Of a stretch of 64,000 nucleotides of DNA, positions 50,107 to 62,046 are shown in pieces (position 1 is the first letter of the stretch; the number at the start of each line of letters is the position of its first letter). This stretch comes from Mycobacterium sp. OTB74. Lineage in GTDB: Bacteria > Actinomycetota > Actinomycetes > Mycobacteriales > Mycobacteriaceae. The DNA is taken from positions 558,001 to 622,000 of the forward strand of contig NZ_JARXVD010000001.1 in assembly GCF_029892685.1 (NCBI RefSeq), read 5' to 3'. A model generated the notes under the pieces. It had not been told where the DNA came from. It saw only the letters and a list, made by a program, of their open reading frames with translations, and did not search any database. The position numbers and the translations under genes were made by a program.

Positions 50107-50742
50107 ATGAACAAAGCAGAACTCATCGACGCCCTCACGGACAAGTTGGGCACCGATCGTCGACAGGCCACCGCCGCCGTCGAGCACATCGTGGACACCA
50201 TCGTTCGTGCCGTGCACAAGGGCGAGAGCGTCACCATCACAGGCTTCGGCGTCTTCGAACAGCGCCGCCGTGCCGCCCGCGTGGCGCGCAACCCGCGTAC
50301 CGGGGAGACCGTCAAGGTGAAGCCGACGTCGGTTCCGGCGTTCCGCCCGGGTGCTCAGTTCAAGGCCGTTGTCTCTGGTGCGCAGCGCCTTTCGGCTGAT
50401 GGGCCCGCGGTGAAGCGTGGCGCGACCGCCGCCCCGGTCAAGCGCGCCGCCGTCAAGAAGGCTGTGGTCAAGAAGGCCGCCACCAAGGCTGTGGTCAAGA
50501 AGGCCGCCACCAAGGCTGCGGTCAAGAAGGCCGTGGTCAAGAAGGCCGCCACCAAGGCTGTGGTCAAGAAGGCCGCCACCAAGGCTGCGGTCAAGAAGGC
50601 CGTGGTCAAGAAGGCCGCCACCAAGGCTGTGGTCAAGAAGGCTGCTGTGAAGGCTGCGGTCAAGAAGGCTGCGGTCAAGAAGGCAGCTCCCGCAAAGAAG
50701 GCTCCGGCCAAGAAGGCTCCCGCCCAGCGGGGCCGCAAGTAA
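50107..50742 (+). CDS. hupB: Histone-like DNA-binding protein HupB (HU with Lys/Ala tail)
   Basis: HupB compacts DNA and in mycobacteria also binds iron-related and regulatory regions. The 211-residue product has an HU domain (residues about 1-92: [51 protein letters not shown]) and a basic tail of [13 protein letters not shown] repeats ending [12 protein letters not shown]. The tail is the actinobacterial histone-H1-like extension. Codons AAG dominate. Upstream GGAGG precedes the ATG. The 69-base repeats in the tail can change number. Confidence 0.95.
   Translation: MNKAELIDALTDKLGTDRRQATAAVEHIVDTIVRAVHKGESVTITGFGVFEQRRRAARVARNPRTGETVKVKPTSVPAFRPGAQFKAVVSGAQRLSADGPAVKRGATAAPVKRAAVKKAVVKKAATKAVVKKAATKAAVKKAVVKKAATKAVVKKAATKAAVKKAVVKKAATKAVVKKAAVKAAVKKAAVKKAAPAKKAPAKKAPAQRGRK
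50464..50670 (+). repeat. Three 69-bp tandem repeats in hupB
   Basis: Units at 50464-50532 and 50533-50601 are identical, and a third at 50602-50670 diverges in its second half. Each encodes 23 residues of Lys/Ala/Val repeat. The identical units indicate recent duplication and allow in-frame length change. Confidence 0.85.
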
Positions 50743-50766
50743 GCCGTAACCAATAGGTCCGACTCG

Positions 50767-50799
50767 GGCACGCCGTGGATCAGTGATCCACGGCGTGCC
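50767..50799. terminator. Bidirectional hairpin between hupB and mutT1
   Basis: GGCACGCCGTGGATC (50767-50781) and GATCCACGGCGTGCC (50785-50799) form a perfect 15-base stem with a 3-base loop. No T-run follows. It lies between convergent genes ending at 50742 and 50821, so it may end transcription from both sides. Confidence 0.7.
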
Positions 50800-50820
50800 T
50801 GCGTGTGGACCGCCTGCGGT

Positions 50821-51753
50821 CTAGTGCTTGACCGGCAGCGGGCTGCCGATGTGATCGGCAGCCACCAGGGTCCCGCCGGCCAGTGACAGAACCCACATGC
50901 TGCCCTTGCGATTACGCGACTTGTCGGGGCGGACCCGGTCACGTTCGCACCACCACGCGATCAGATCGGGGATCACCTTCCCCTGAGTGCAGATCACCGG
51001 TGACACCGCGTCTGATGTCGTGGCAATCTCCAGCACCCGCTGCCGGGCGGCATCTCGATCGAGGGCGTGGGCTTCCTCGGTCAGCGTCGGCTCGTCATGG
51101 ATCAGCACTCCGAGTTCCTCGGCGAGTGGCTCGATGGTCTGATGGCAGCGCACCCGCGGGGCGGCGTACACCGCGTCGGCGCCGAAGGCCAGTAACGGGC
51201 CGACGAGCGACTCCGCCTGGGCCCGACCGCGTTTGTCGAGCGGCCGGAGCCGGTCGTCACCCTTGTAACGGGCCTTACGGCCGGCCGAGGCGTGCCGGAC
51301 CACCAACACGGTGTGGGTTGCGGCGGGGCGACGGGTGAAGCGCCGCAGAACTTTCCGGTCGTGCGGGTACTGCAGTCGTTTCATGGCCTTGGCCACCGGT
51401 AGCCACTGCAGCTCGTCGACCTCGGAATTCGGCGTGAATTCGCCACCGGTGCTGCGGGCCGCCCAGTAGCGGACCTGCTTGGTCGCTTGTTCCAGCGGAT
51501 AGCTGACCGTGGCCAGGCGCCGACCCAGCACCGCGGTTTGGCCCGTCTCCTCGAGAAGTTCGCGCACGGCCGTAACCGGTTCGGTCTCACCGGGATCCAC
51601 CTTGCCCTTGGGTAGCGACCAGTCGTCGTACCGAGGCCGGTGCACCACCGCTATCAGCGGCTCGTCGGCATTCGATTGGTCGGTGCACCACAGCACCGCA
51701 CCGGCGGCCAGCACCGGAGTCGCGCGTGCGTTGCCGGACGTCTTCTTCGACAC
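50821..51753 (-). CDS. mutT1: MutT1: NUDIX hydrolase with histidine phosphatase domain
   Basis: The 310-residue protein has an N-terminal NUDIX box ([22 protein letters not shown], about residues 50-71) and a C-terminal phosphoglycerate-mutase-type domain with RHASAGRK (the catalytic RHG-type histidine) and HDEPTLTEE. In mycobacteria this two-domain enzyme hydrolyses oxidised guanine nucleotides and diadenosine polyphosphates. Gene order MutT1-PPK1 is conserved with M. tuberculosis (Rv2985, Rv2984). Confidence 0.93.
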   Translation of the reverse strand: MSKKTSGNARATPVLAAGAVLWCTDQSNADEPLIAVVHRPRYDDWSLPKGKVDPGETEPVTAVRELLEETGQTAVLGRRLATVSYPLEQATKQVRYWAARSTGGEFTPNSEVDELQWLPVAKAMKRLQYPHDRKVLRRFTRRPAATHTVLVVRHASAGRKARYKGDDRLRPLDKRGRAQAESLVGPLLAFGADAVYAAPRVRCHQTIEPLAEELGVLIHDEPTLTEEAHALDRDAARQRVLEIATTSDAVSPVICTQGKVIPDLIAWWCERDRVRPDKSRNRKGSMWVLSLAGGTLVAADHIGSPLPVKH

Positions 51754-51799
51754 CTGTGCTCCTGGATGTGGTTGTGCCCGTGAATGTTGCGGCCGGGTG

Positions 51800-53965
51800 T
51801 CAGGGCGTGCGGTGCCGTTCCATCATCGACACCTGGTGATCTCGCACGGTTTCGCCTGCTCGCGGTCGGGCGGCCCAGTGCCCATCGGGGCGGAGCTCCC
51901 AGCACCGAGTCGCCGGATCCAGCGCTGACTCGAAGACGTCGTTGAGTTGGTCGGTCAGCCTGGGATCCTTCACCTGTGCCATCACCTCGACTCGACGGTC
52001 GAGATTACGATGCATCATGTCGGCGCTGCCGATCCAGAATTCATTGATGGCGTTGAAGTGAATGATCCGTGAATGCTCAAGGAAGCGGCCGAGAATCGAG
52101 CGCACCACGATGTTCTCGGAGAAGCCTTCGACGCCGGGTTTCAGCGCGCAGATGCCGCGCACCACAACCTCTACGCGCACGCCGGCTTGCGATGCGCGGT
52201 ACAAGGCGTCGATGACCTGCTCGTCTACCAGCGCGTTCATCTTCATGCGGATGCGGGCATCGGCACCACTGCGCTTGGCCTCGATCTCGCGCTCGATGCG
52301 CTCGATGATGCCGCGTCGCACGCTGTGCGGGGCCACCAGCAGATTGCGGTAGGCCACCTTGCGCGAGTAACCGGTGAGTGAGTTGAACAGGTCAGTCAGG
52401 TCTGCACCGATGTCGGGTGACGCGGTCAGCAGGCCCACATCCTCGTAGAGCCGTGCGGTTTTCGGGTTGTAGTTGCCGGTCCCGATGTGGCAGTAGCGAC
52501 GGATGGCGGAGCCTTCGCGGCGAACCACCAGCGCGGTCTTGCAGTGCGTCTTGAGACCAATCAGTCCGTACACCACGTGCACGCCGGCCTGCTCCAGCTT
52601 GCGGGCCCACTTGATGTTGGCCTGCTCGTCGAAGCGGGCCTTGATCTCCACCAGCGCCACCACCTGCTTGCCGGCCTCGGCGGCGTCGATCAGCGCGTTG
52701 ACGATCGGCGAATCACCCGAGGTGCGGTACAGGGTCTGCTTGATGGCCAACACATTCGGATCGGCGGCAGCCTGTTCGATGAAGCGCTGCACTGTCGTCG
52801 AGAACGCGTCGTAAGGGTGGTGCACCAGGACGTCGCCGTCGTGCAGCGTCGAGAAGATGCTCTTGGGAGTCTCGCGCTCACCGAACGCCGGGGGAGTGGC
52901 CGGTACGAACGGACGGTCCTTCAGGTCCGGTCGGTCCACGCCGTAGATCTGCCACAGTGACGAAAGGTCGAGCAGTCCTGGCACCTGGATCACGTCACCG
53001 GGATTGACGTCCAACTCGCGCAACAACAACTCGAGCATGTTCTCGGTCATGTCGGTGGCGACTTCCAGGCGCACCGGTGAACCGAATCTGCGGCGCGCCA
53101 ACTCGCGTTCGAGGGCCTGCAGCAGATCCTCGTCGCGGTCCTCCTCGACCTCGAAATCGGCGTTGCGGGTGATCCGGAACGCGTGATGCTCGACGATCTC
53201 CAGACCCGGGAACAGCACCGGCAGGAACGCCGCGATCAGTTCCTCCATGGGCAGGAACCGGACCCGGCGCTTGGCGCCGTCGACGCCGGAGTCGGGTTCG
53301 TCCAGTTCGACGTAGCGGTCGACGTTGTCGGGCACCTTGATTCGGGCGAAGTGCCGGGTGCCGTCCTCGGGGTTGCGGACTGTGATGGCGAGGTTGAGGC
53401 TCAGTCCGCTGACGAACGGGAACGGGTGCGCCGGGTCGACCGCCAGCGGCGTCAGTACCGGGAACACCTGATCATGGAAGTAGATGGACAGTCTGGCCTG
53501 TTCGGCTTCACCCAGCTCGTGCCAGTTCACGATGGTGATGCCTTCTTCGGCCAGCGCCGGGCGCACCACGTCGTCGAACAGCGTCGCCTGTCGGGTGGCG
53601 ATCTGCTGGGTGAGCTCTCCAATGCGACGCAGCTGCTCGCGCGGCGACAGGCCGTCGGCCGACCGCACAGACAGACCGGTCTCGTCACGCCGCTTCAGCC
53701 CGGCCACGCGAACCATGTAGAACTCATCGAGATTCGATGCGAAGATCGCCAGGAACTTTGCCTGCTCGAGCAGCGGCAGCGACCGGTCGGCCGCGAGCGC
53801 GAGCACCCGGGCATTGAAGTCCAGCCAGCTCAGTTCGCGATTGAGGTAGCGGTCCTCGGGCAGTGCGCCATCTGTCGGATCCGCGGTCGCTGCGGGTAGA
53901 GCTTCCGGCTCGGTGTCACCGGTAGTCCGTTCGTTGTCTGCGAGGCGGGTGTCGGATTCGGTCAC
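51800..53965 (-). CDS. ppk1: Polyphosphate kinase 1
   Basis: PPK1 reversibly makes polyphosphate from ATP. The 721-residue protein has [14 protein letters not shown] near residue 47, the phosphorylated-histidine region [38 protein letters not shown] and the C-terminal [12 protein letters not shown]. Domains N, H, C1 and C2 are in the expected order. It starts at ATG 53965, and the gap to mutT1 is 46 bases. Confidence 0.96.
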   Translation of the reverse strand: MTESDTRLADNERTTGDTEPEALPAATADPTDGALPEDRYLNRELSWLDFNARVLALAADRSLPLLEQAKFLAIFASNLDEFYMVRVAGLKRRDETGLSVRSADGLSPREQLRRIGELTQQIATRQATLFDDVVRPALAEEGITIVNWHELGEAEQARLSIYFHDQVFPVLTPLAVDPAHPFPFVSGLSLNLAITVRNPEDGTRHFARIKVPDNVDRYVELDEPDSGVDGAKRRVRFLPMEELIAAFLPVLFPGLEIVEHHAFRITRNADFEVEEDRDEDLLQALERELARRRFGSPVRLEVATDMTENMLELLLRELDVNPGDVIQVPGLLDLSSLWQIYGVDRPDLKDRPFVPATPPAFGERETPKSIFSTLHDGDVLVHHPYDAFSTTVQRFIEQAAADPNVLAIKQTLYRTSGDSPIVNALIDAAEAGKQVVALVEIKARFDEQANIKWARKLEQAGVHVVYGLIGLKTHCKTALVVRREGSAIRRYCHIGTGNYNPKTARLYEDVGLLTASPDIGADLTDLFNSLTGYSRKVAYRNLLVAPHSVRRGIIERIEREIEAKRSGADARIRMKMNALVDEQVIDALYRASQAGVRVEVVVRGICALKPGVEGFSENIVVRSILGRFLEHSRIIHFNAINEFWIGSADMMHRNLDRRVEVMAQVKDPRLTDQLNDVFESALDPATRCWELRPDGHWAARPRAGETVRDHQVSMMERHRTP

Positions 53966-54018
53966 CGGAACGATCTTTCCTTATCGACAGGGTGCAATCC
54001 AGCGCCGCGGCAATCCGG

Positions 54019-55776
<1,758 letters not shown>

Positions 55777-55791
55777 CCGGGACGGCACATC

Positions 55792-56895
55792 ATGGACGGA
55801 ACCTTCGGAGATTCCACTCGCAGTGTCAAAGCCACTGCAACACAAAACATCCCGGGCGAACCCGTGGCGCCGCCGCCGGTTCCGGTGGCGGCCTACCACC
55901 TGTCCGAGGACCACTCCGAGCCACTGGATTTCTACGGCCGAAACTCCAATCCCACGTGGCGCCAACTGGAGTCGGCGCTGGCCGAGTTGGAGGGTGCGAC
56001 GTCTGCGTTGACCTTCTCCTCGGGGATGGCGGCGATCTCCTCGGTGCTGCGCATCCTGGCCAGACCCGGCACCACCCTGGTGATTCCGGCTGACGGCTAC
56101 TACCAGGTGCGTCGGTATGCAGCGGAATACCTTGCCGTTCAAGGTGTCACGGTGATAGAGGCACCCGCCGCCGAAATCTGTGCCACCGCCGCCCACGCCG
56201 ACGTCGTGCTCGCGGAATCCCCGGTGAACCCCACCCTGGATGTGGTCGATCTGCACCACTTGTCCACCGGGTGCCGGGCCCGCGGCGCCACGCTGGTAGT
56301 GGATAACACCGCTGCCACCCCGCTCGGACAGCGTCCGCTGTCTCTGGGCGCGGACCTGGTCGTCGCCAGCGCGACCAAGGCACTGTCCGGTCACAGTGAC
56401 CTGCTGGCCGGTTACGTCGCCGGCTGTAATCCCGAACTGATGGCCGCAATCGAACGGGACCGACTGCTGGCCGGCGCGGTACTCGGACATTTCGAGGCCT
56501 GGCTGTCCCTGCGCAGCCTCGGCACCGCCGGTCTGCGTTTCGAACGGCAATGCCAGAACGCCATGGCGGTGGCTCTGATGCTCGCCGGGCATCCCGCTGT
56601 CCGGTCTGTCCGCTACCCGGGTTTGCCCACGGACCCGGCACACGACGTCGCTCGCGACCAGATGAAGCGGTTCGGCGGCCTGGTGTCGATCGAGCTGGCC
56701 GACGCTGCCGCGGTGCACAGCCTGGTTCGGGGCAGCCAACTGATGGTTGCTGCCACCAGTTTCGGCGGGATCCACACCTCGGTTGACCGCCGGGCCCGAT
56801 GGGGCGATCCCGTTCCAGAAGGGTTCGCCCGCATCTCGCTGGGCATCGAGGACACCGACGATCTGCTGGCCGATATCGAAACCGCGCTCGGTTAG
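55792..56895 (+). CDS. Cystathionine gamma-synthase/lyase-type PLP enzyme
   Basis: The 367-residue product belongs to the Cys/Met-metabolism PLP family: YGRNSNPTWRQLESALAELEG, ALTFSSGMAAISSVL, VVDNTAATPLGQRPL and the PLP lysine in VASATKALSGHSDLLAGYV. It is somewhat shorter than typical family members (about 380-400). It begins 15 bases after gpsA, so it may be co-transcribed. In M. tuberculosis gpsA2 and ddlA are neighbours without this gene. Lyase and synthase activities cannot be separated by sequence here. Confidence 0.85.
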   Translation: MDGTFGDSTRSVKATATQNIPGEPVAPPPVPVAAYHLSEDHSEPLDFYGRNSNPTWRQLESALAELEGATSALTFSSGMAAISSVLRILARPGTTLVIPADGYYQVRRYAAEYLAVQGVTVIEAPAAEICATAAHADVVLAESPVNPTLDVVDLHHLSTGCRARGATLVVDNTAATPLGQRPLSLGADLVVASATKALSGHSDLLAGYVAGCNPELMAAIERDRLLAGAVLGHFEAWLSLRSLGTAGLRFERQCQNAMAVALMLAGHPAVRSVRYPGLPTDPAHDVARDQMKRFGGLVSIELADAAAVHSLVRGSQLMVAATSFGGIHTSVDRRARWGDPVPEGFARISLGIEDTDDLLADIETALG

Positions 56896-56941
56896 GACAC
56901 ACCGTCACCCGTGGCGCACTGGCCGGTAGCCTCTCTAGGTT

Positions 56942-58069
56942 GTGACAGCCCCTCATGCCCCTGCCGCCGCCGGCCGGACCCGCGTTGCCGTGGTCTACGG
57001 CGGACGCAGCTCGGAGCACGCCATCTCCTGCGTCTCGGCTGGAAGCATCCTGCGCAACCTGGATCCGGACCGCTACGAGGTCGTCGCCGTCGGCATCACA
57101 CCTGAGGGTTCGTGGGTGCTCGGTGACGGCCGCCCCGATCAGCTGGCCATCACCGACGGGCAGCTGCCGCAGGTCACCGCCGATTCCGGGACCGTGCTGG
57201 CCCTGGCCGCCGACCCGAACCGCCGCGGCGAGTTGCTGTCGCTGCAGCAGGACGCCGCGCAGGTATTGACTGCCGTCGACGTGGTGTTCCCGGTGCTGCA
57301 CGGACCGTACGGCGAGGACGGCACCATCCAGGGCCTGCTGGAGCTGGCCGGGGTGCCCTACGTCGGAGCCGGGGTGTTGGCCAGTGCGGCGGGCATGGAC
57401 AAGGAGTTCACCAAGAAGCTGCTGGCTGCCGAGGGGCTGCCGATCGGCGATCAGGTGGTGCTGCGGCCGCGCGAGGCCACGCTGAGCCTTGACGGCCGGG
57501 AGCGCCTGGGCCTGCCGGTGTTCGTCAAACCTGCGCGCGGCGGCTCGTCCATCGGCGTCAGCCGCGTCGTCTCATGGGACGACCTGGACCAGGCCATCGC
57601 CTACGCCCGGCGCCACGACCCCAAAGTCATCGTGGAAGCCGCCATGCCTGGCCGTGAATTGGAGTGCGGCGTACTGGAATACCCGGACGGGCGGGTGGAG
57701 GCGAGCACGCTCGGCGAAATCCGGGTGGCCGGTGTCGGTGGTCGCGAAGACGGGTTCTACGACTTCGCCACCAAGTACTTGGAGGACGCCGCCGAGCTTG
57801 ACGTGCCCGCCAAGGTCGACGACGAAACCGCCGACGAAATACGGCAATTGGCGATCCGGGCATTCAAGGCGCTGGACTGCCAGGGCTTGGCGCGGGTCGA
57901 CTTCTTCCTGACCGACAACGGTCCGGTGATCAACGAGATCAACACCATGCCGGGGTTCACCACCATTTCGATGTACCCGCAGATGTGGGCAGCCAGCGGG
58001 ATCGATTACTCGACGCTGCTCAGCGTCATGGTGGACACCGCGGTGGCCCGGGGGACCGGCCTGCGCTGA
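56942..58069 (+). CDS. ddlA: D-alanine--D-alanine ligase
   Basis: Ddl makes the D-Ala-D-Ala dipeptide of peptidoglycan and is the target of cycloserine. The 375-residue ATP-grasp protein has [20 protein letters not shown] at the start, [36 protein letters not shown] and [15 protein letters not shown] at the end. GTG 56942 follows the PLP gene after 46 bases. Matches Rv2981c. Confidence 0.96.
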   Translation: MTAPHAPAAAGRTRVAVVYGGRSSEHAISCVSAGSILRNLDPDRYEVVAVGITPEGSWVLGDGRPDQLAITDGQLPQVTADSGTVLALAADPNRRGELLSLQQDAAQVLTAVDVVFPVLHGPYGEDGTIQGLLELAGVPYVGAGVLASAAGMDKEFTKKLLAAEGLPIGDQVVLRPREATLSLDGRERLGLPVFVKPARGGSSIGVSRVVSWDDLDQAIAYARRHDPKVIVEAAMPGRELECGVLEYPDGRVEASTLGEIRVAGVGGREDGFYDFATKYLEDAAELDVPAKVDDETADEIRQLAIRAFKALDCQGLARVDFFLTDNGPVINEINTMPGFTTISMYPQMWAASGIDYSTLLSVMVDTAVARGTGLR

Positions 58070-58073
58070 GTGC

Positions 58074-58616
58074 TCAGCGCGCGGGCGCCGGGTCCAGCGG
58101 GCGGGCCGGCATGAGCTTGGCGATCAGCTCGGACACCGTCTGGATCGGCGTTGGGCCGGAACCCTGCGGCAGGGTCAGTGCCACATAATTACCTGCAGCG
58201 CCATGATCGACCGCGTACCAGGTGCTGGCGCCGTCGCCGCGGGCTTCGAACCATGACACTTCGTCGACTACCTGAAGTGGCGTGCCCACCACGAAATCCG
58301 CCGGACGCTCGACGCCGCAGCGCAGGATCACCGGATCGGTGCCGGAGGCGCCGGTCCAGGCTGCGGTACCGGCCGGGGCTGGGGCGACCGGCGTGGCCCG
58401 GCGAAAATCGCCCATGCTGTCAGGCAGCGCGTTCACCAGGGTGTGGCACTGCTGGCTGTCGGCCAGCGGCGCAGGGGCCGCGGCGATCGCAACCTGCGCG
58501 ACGGGTGGCTCGGCCTGCCGCATGGCCACGAAGATCAGCACTCCGACGATCACCACGACCGTCAACACCACGGCCGCGATGATCGCGGCGCGAGGCGGGC
58601 CGTCGGGTTCGGACAT
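58074..58616 (-). CDS. DUF3515 protein, membrane-anchored
   Basis: The 180-residue product has one hydrophobic segment (about 10-31, AAIIAAVVLTVVVIVGVLIFVAM) after MSEPDGPPR, then an exported domain with cysteine pair HTLVN-type CHTLV and ILRCGVERP, W-GASGTDPVI, and a LTLPQGSGPTPIQTVSELIAKLM end. Rv2980 in M. tuberculosis has the same size. Convergent with ddlA (four bases between stops) and divergent from thiL (25 bases between starts). Confidence 0.83.
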   Translation of the reverse strand: MSEPDGPPRAAIIAAVVLTVVVIVGVLIFVAMRQAEPPVAQVAIAAAPAPLADSQQCHTLVNALPDSMGDFRRATPVAPAPAGTAAWTGASGTDPVILRCGVERPADFVVGTPLQVVDEVSWFEARGDGASTWYAVDHGAAGNYVALTLPQGSGPTPIQTVSELIAKLMPARPLDPAPAR

Positions 58617-58641
58617 GGCAGAAACTTTAGACTTGCAGACT

Positions 58642-59598
58642 ATGACGGACGCCGGGGAGACGTTGGCCGGGGTCGGTGAGTTCGCGGTGATCGAGCGGTT
58701 GGTGGCCGGGCGCAGCCGGCCCGCCGCTGTGATGCTCGGCCCCGGCGACGACGCGGCAGTAGTCGCCGCACCCGACGGTCGCGTCGTGGTGTCCACCGAC
58801 ATGCTGGTCGAACGTCGGCATTTCCGGCTCGACTGGTCGACACCAGATGACGTGGGTCGCAAGGCAATTGCACAGAACGCCGCCGATATCGAGGCGATGG
58901 GCGCCCGCCCGACCGCGTTCGTGGTGGGTTTCGGGGCTCCGGCCGGCACCTCAGCGGTCGCGGCGAGCGAGTTGTTCGACGGGATGTGGGCCGAGGCGTC
59001 GCGGTTCGGTGCCGGGATCGCCGGCGGCGACCTGGTGGCCGCCCCGCAGTGGGTGGTTTCGGTGACGGTGCTCGGCGATCTGTCCGGCCGTCCGCCGGTC
59101 CGGCTGTCCGGAGCCCGGCCGGGTGACACCGTCGCGGTCATCGGTTACCTGGGTCGGTCGGCAGCGGGATACAGCTTGTGGCACAAGGGTATTGGTGAGT
59201 TCGACGAGTTGCGTCGCCAGCATCTGGTACCTGAAGTGCCCTACGGTCAAGGGCTGGCCGCCGCGGTTGCGGGTGCCACCGCGATGACCGATGTTTCCGA
59301 CGGCCTGCTCGCCGATCTTGGGCACCTGGCCCGGGCGTCCGAGGTGACCATCGACCTGTCGAGCGCGCTGCTCGCCGACGATGTGGCCGCGCTGTCTGCT
59401 GCCGCTGAGCGGGTGGGCGGTGACCCTCGCGGCTGGGTGCTGGGCGGTGGCGAAGACCATGCGTTGGTCGCGACGTTCGGCGGTGCCTTGCCGCCCGGTT
59501 GGCGAGCCATCGGAACGGTGGCTGAAGGAGAGTCCACGGTGACGGTCGACGGTGCGTCGTGGCATGGAGTCCGCGGCTGGGAATCATTCGGTCAGTAA
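58642..59598 (+). CDS. thiL: Thiamine-monophosphate kinase
   Basis: ThiL phosphorylates thiamine monophosphate to the active diphosphate. The 318-residue product has GEFAVIERLVAG, LGPGDDAAVVAAPDG (metal/ATP site), VGKA-type AQNAADIEAMGARPTAF, GGDLVAAPQW and MTDVSDGLLADLGHLA, the standard layout of this AIR-synthase-fold family. ATG 58642 fits the family start. It is followed by ung after nine bases. Confidence 0.94.
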   Translation: MTDAGETLAGVGEFAVIERLVAGRSRPAAVMLGPGDDAAVVAAPDGRVVVSTDMLVERRHFRLDWSTPDDVGRKAIAQNAADIEAMGARPTAFVVGFGAPAGTSAVAASELFDGMWAEASRFGAGIAGGDLVAAPQWVVSVTVLGDLSGRPPVRLSGARPGDTVAVIGYLGRSAAGYSLWHKGIGEFDELRRQHLVPEVPYGQGLAAAVAGATAMTDVSDGLLADLGHLARASEVTIDLSSALLADDVAALSAAAERVGGDPRGWVLGGGEDHALVATFGGALPPGWRAIGTVAEGESTVTVDGASWHGVRGWESFGQ

Positions 59599-59607
59599 GG
59601 TACTTGC

Positions 59608-60291
59608 GTGACTGCCCGACCCCTGCACGAATTGGTCGACCCCGACTGGGCGCGGGTGCTCGAGCCCGTCGCCGCCCAGGTGACCGCTATGGGCGAGTTC
59701 CTGCGAGCCGAGAACGCGGCCGGCCGCGGCTACCTGCCGGCCGGTGAGAATGTGTTGCGGGCCTTCACCTTCCCGTTCGATCAGGTGCGGGTGCTCATCG
59801 TCGGCCAGGATCCGTACCCGACGCCGGGGCACGCGGTGGGGCTGAGTTTCTCGGTGGCTCCCGATGTGCGCCCTCTGCCACGCAGCCTCGACAACATCTT
59901 CACCGAACTGTCTGCCGACCTGGGCTACGACAAGCCTGGTTGCGGGGACCTGAGCCCGTGGTCGAAGCAGGGCGTGATGATGCTCAACAGGGTGCTGACG
60001 GTTCGGCCGGGCAACCCGGCATCGCACCGGGGCAAGGGCTGGGAGGCCGTCACGGAATGTGCGATCCGGGCGCTCGTGGTGCGGCCGCAGCCACTTGTGG
60101 CGGTGTTGTGGGGTCGCGATGCGCAGACCCTCAAACCGATGCTGACCGGCGATCGGTGCCGGACCATCGAATCGGTGCATCCGTCTCCGTTGTCGGCATC
60201 CCGGGGCTTCTTCGGGTCGCGGCCGTTCAGTCGGGCCAACGAACTACTGGCCGAGTTGGGCGGCGACCCAGTCGACTGGCGCCTGCCCTGA
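59608..60291 (+). CDS. ung: Uracil-DNA glycosylase
   Basis: Ung removes uracil from DNA. The 227-residue product has the water-activating motif [18 protein letters not shown] (D68), LFLNT-type MMLNRVLTV and the [17 protein letters not shown]-binding loop. The usual motif is GQDPYHGPGQAHGL; here PTPGHAVGL replaces part of it, as in other mycobacteria. GTG start 59608. It matches Rv2976c in length. Confidence 0.96.
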   Translation: MTARPLHELVDPDWARVLEPVAAQVTAMGEFLRAENAAGRGYLPAGENVLRAFTFPFDQVRVLIVGQDPYPTPGHAVGLSFSVAPDVRPLPRSLDNIFTELSADLGYDKPGCGDLSPWSKQGVMMLNRVLTVRPGNPASHRGKGWEAVTECAIRALVVRPQPLVAVLWGRDAQTLKPMLTGDRCRTIESVHPSPLSASRGFFGSRPFSRANELLAELGGDPVDWRLP

Positions 60292-60635
60292 CATTCCCTG
60301 TCATCTCGTGACGCGCTGAGTCCCTGGTCGGCGGACCCGATCCTTGCGCGTAAACATGAATGACTTCTAGGCACAACGGCGTCGATACATCCACGCGTTA
60401 TCGTGCCGCCAAGAATTCGTAAAAGTTGGGTCTGAGGTCGCCAACGAACCGTCTGGGAACCGTTGGAATGGCAGTAATGGTCTGCGAACGATTTCGACCA
60501 GACTCCCTCCGAGAAGGGCCATCTCTGCGCGTGAAGGTATGGCGGGCTCGAGCAGTGACCCAATGTGGCCTCGGTTGCTTTGCAGGGCGAAGCGACGAGC
60601 AGATCGTATGCGAATCAATCGCTGCACCAACTAGA
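60292..60635. other. Intergenic region upstream of rhomboid-like gene
   Basis: About 340 bases with no family-like coding sequence. A frame is open from 60426 and joins the downstream gene, but its first 70 residues have mixed third-position bases unlike the GC-rich neighbours, so they are probably not translated. Confidence 0.5.
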
Positions 60636-61493
60636 TTGCTGTTCACGCGAGCGTTCTCGTGGGTGCGGTCGGTCCGCGTCACAGTTGCCTACGCGCTGAC
60701 GCTGGTAACTGTCGCGCTGACATTGAAAGCACTCGGCCCGCATGCGCAGGACGGGGCCGTAAATCTGCTGAGCACCAACCTGCACAACCTTGCGCGGGGT
60801 CGTCTGGACACGCTGGTTGACAGCGCCTTCGTCATCGACCTCGGCGACATCTACATGTGGTTGCCGGGGGTGGTGTGCCTATTGGGTTTGGGCGAACTGG
60901 CGTGGCGAGGCGCAAGACTGGTCGCCGCGTTCGCGTTGGGCCACATCGGTGCCACGTTGATCGTCGCGGTCTGGCTTGTCGTTTCGATCGATAAGGGATG
61001 GCTGCCCCATTCATTGGCGCAGGCAAGCGACGTCGGGATCAGTTACGGCGTCGCGGGCGTGCTCGGCTCGCTGACCGCATTGATGCCGGATCGCCGGCGC
61101 GCCGTGTGGGTGGGCTGGTGGTTCGGCATCGCGGCGTGGGAGGCGTCGAGCCTGGACTTCAGCGCTGTCGGGCATTTACTGGCTCTGATGTTGGGCGTCG
61201 CGGTATCCGCGCGGTGGCGTTCCGATACGCGCTGGACACCGGCTCGCGCGATAGTGCTCACTGTCGGCGTCGTGTTCAGTTACCTCACACTTGCCGGGGG
61301 ATGGGTTTCTGCTGCACCGCTGGTGGGGTTCGCCGGTGTATGCGTGGCGATTGTTTACGTGCACGGCCTTCGAAGGGGCCACACTCGAACCGGGAGCACC
61401 GTGGCGGCGAACGGTGTGAACGTGGTCGCCGTGAGGCAGATCGAGCTGTCATCGCCGGGCTGGGGTTTGGTTACCCCGCCGAACATCGCATGA
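60636..61493 (+). CDS. Rhomboid-like membrane protein
   Basis: The 285-residue product has six or seven predicted helices (starting VRVTVAYALTLVTVALTL) and a rhomboid-like pattern: NLHNLARGRLDTLVDSAF, the LAW-GA segment, FALGHIGATL and SYGVAGVLGSLTALMP. The catalytic GxSG serine and histidine pair of active rhomboids is not clearly present; GVAGVLGS stands where GxSx is expected. It is probably a pseudoprotease. The start is uncertain: TTG 60636, GTG 60663 and ATG 60468 are alternatives. Confidence 0.6.
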   Translation: MLFTRAFSWVRSVRVTVAYALTLVTVALTLKALGPHAQDGAVNLLSTNLHNLARGRLDTLVDSAFVIDLGDIYMWLPGVVCLLGLGELAWRGARLVAAFALGHIGATLIVAVWLVVSIDKGWLPHSLAQASDVGISYGVAGVLGSLTALMPDRRRAVWVGWWFGIAAWEASSLDFSAVGHLLALMLGVAVSARWRSDTRWTPARAIVLTVGVVFSYLTLAGGWVSAAPLVGFAGVCVAIVYVHGLRRGHTRTGSTVAANGVNVVAVRQIELSSPGWGLVTPPNIA

Positions 61494-61524
61494 CTGGACC
61501 GGCGGCCTCCTGAGGACACACGAA

Positions 61525-61553
61525 AGCGCTGCGTGCGATTCGCACGCAGCGCT
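61525..61553. terminator. Hairpin between the rhomboid-like gene and rpmB
   Basis: AGCGCTGCGTGCG (61525-61537) and CGCACGCAGCGCT (61541-61553) form a perfect 13-base stem with a 3-base loop. No T-run follows. It lies between convergent genes and probably ends both transcripts. Confidence 0.75.
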
Positions 61554-61601
61554 CGGTGTCGCTATGAAATCGGACCGCCCGCTTGCGGGCAGTAGCCGAA
61601 A

Positions 61602-61796
61602 CTAGCCGCGGGTGACCTTGCCGGCCTTCAGGCAGGACGTGCAGGCGTTGACGCGCTTGCGGTTGCCGCCCGGACGCTCAACGGCACGCACGGTCTGGAT
61701 GTTCGGATCCCAGCGGCGGTTGGTCCGACGGTGGGAGTGCGAGACCGACTTGCCGAAGCCGGGTCCCTTTCCGCAGATGTCGCACACGGCGGCCAT
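61602..61796 (-). CDS. rpmB: 50S ribosomal protein L28
   Basis: The 64-residue product [18 protein letters not shown]...VTRG is L28: CDIC (residues 5-8) and CTSC form a zinc site, and [16 protein letters not shown] is the RNA-binding part. Zinc-bearing and zinc-free paralogues of L28 coexist in mycobacteria; this is the zinc-bearing type. ATG 61796 is used; an 18-residue extension to 61850 is not conserved. It is divergent from the DAK gene. Confidence 0.93.
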   Translation of the reverse strand: MAAVCDICGKGPGFGKSVSHSHRRTNRRWDPNIQTVRAVERPGGNRKRVNACTSCLKAGKVTRG

Positions 61797-62046
61797 GAAG
61801 AACTCCTCGAAAATCAGTACTTGGGGTCTGAGTCCGACGGCCACGGGCAAGCGCGGCGCGACCAGACAACCTGACCAGGATACCGGGCGGACAGGGGATC
61901 ACCAAAATGGGTGCTACCAGGCCTGCTGCTACCAGTGTGACACGAGCGGCGGGTCGGGAATCCACGACCGGAATGTGTCGGCCGCAATGGTTAGGCTGGC
62001 GCATTGACCGGTGGGCAGGCCGGGGGAGAACACTTGGGGAGGTCAG

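Noticed and set aside
50464..50670. CRISPR-like array
   Set aside because: The repeats are adjacent in-frame units without unique spacers and belong to the hupB Lys/Ala tail.
50355..50942. Ala/Thr/Phe-rich minus-strand frame over the hupB tail
   Set aside because: The translation is the complement of the Lys/Ala repeat. No start site and no homologue-like features.
60426..60635. Long N-terminal extension of the rhomboid-like gene
   Set aside because: Third-position bases are not GC-rich as in neighbouring genes, and no ribosome binding site is strong; the predicted membrane helices begin only after 60636.
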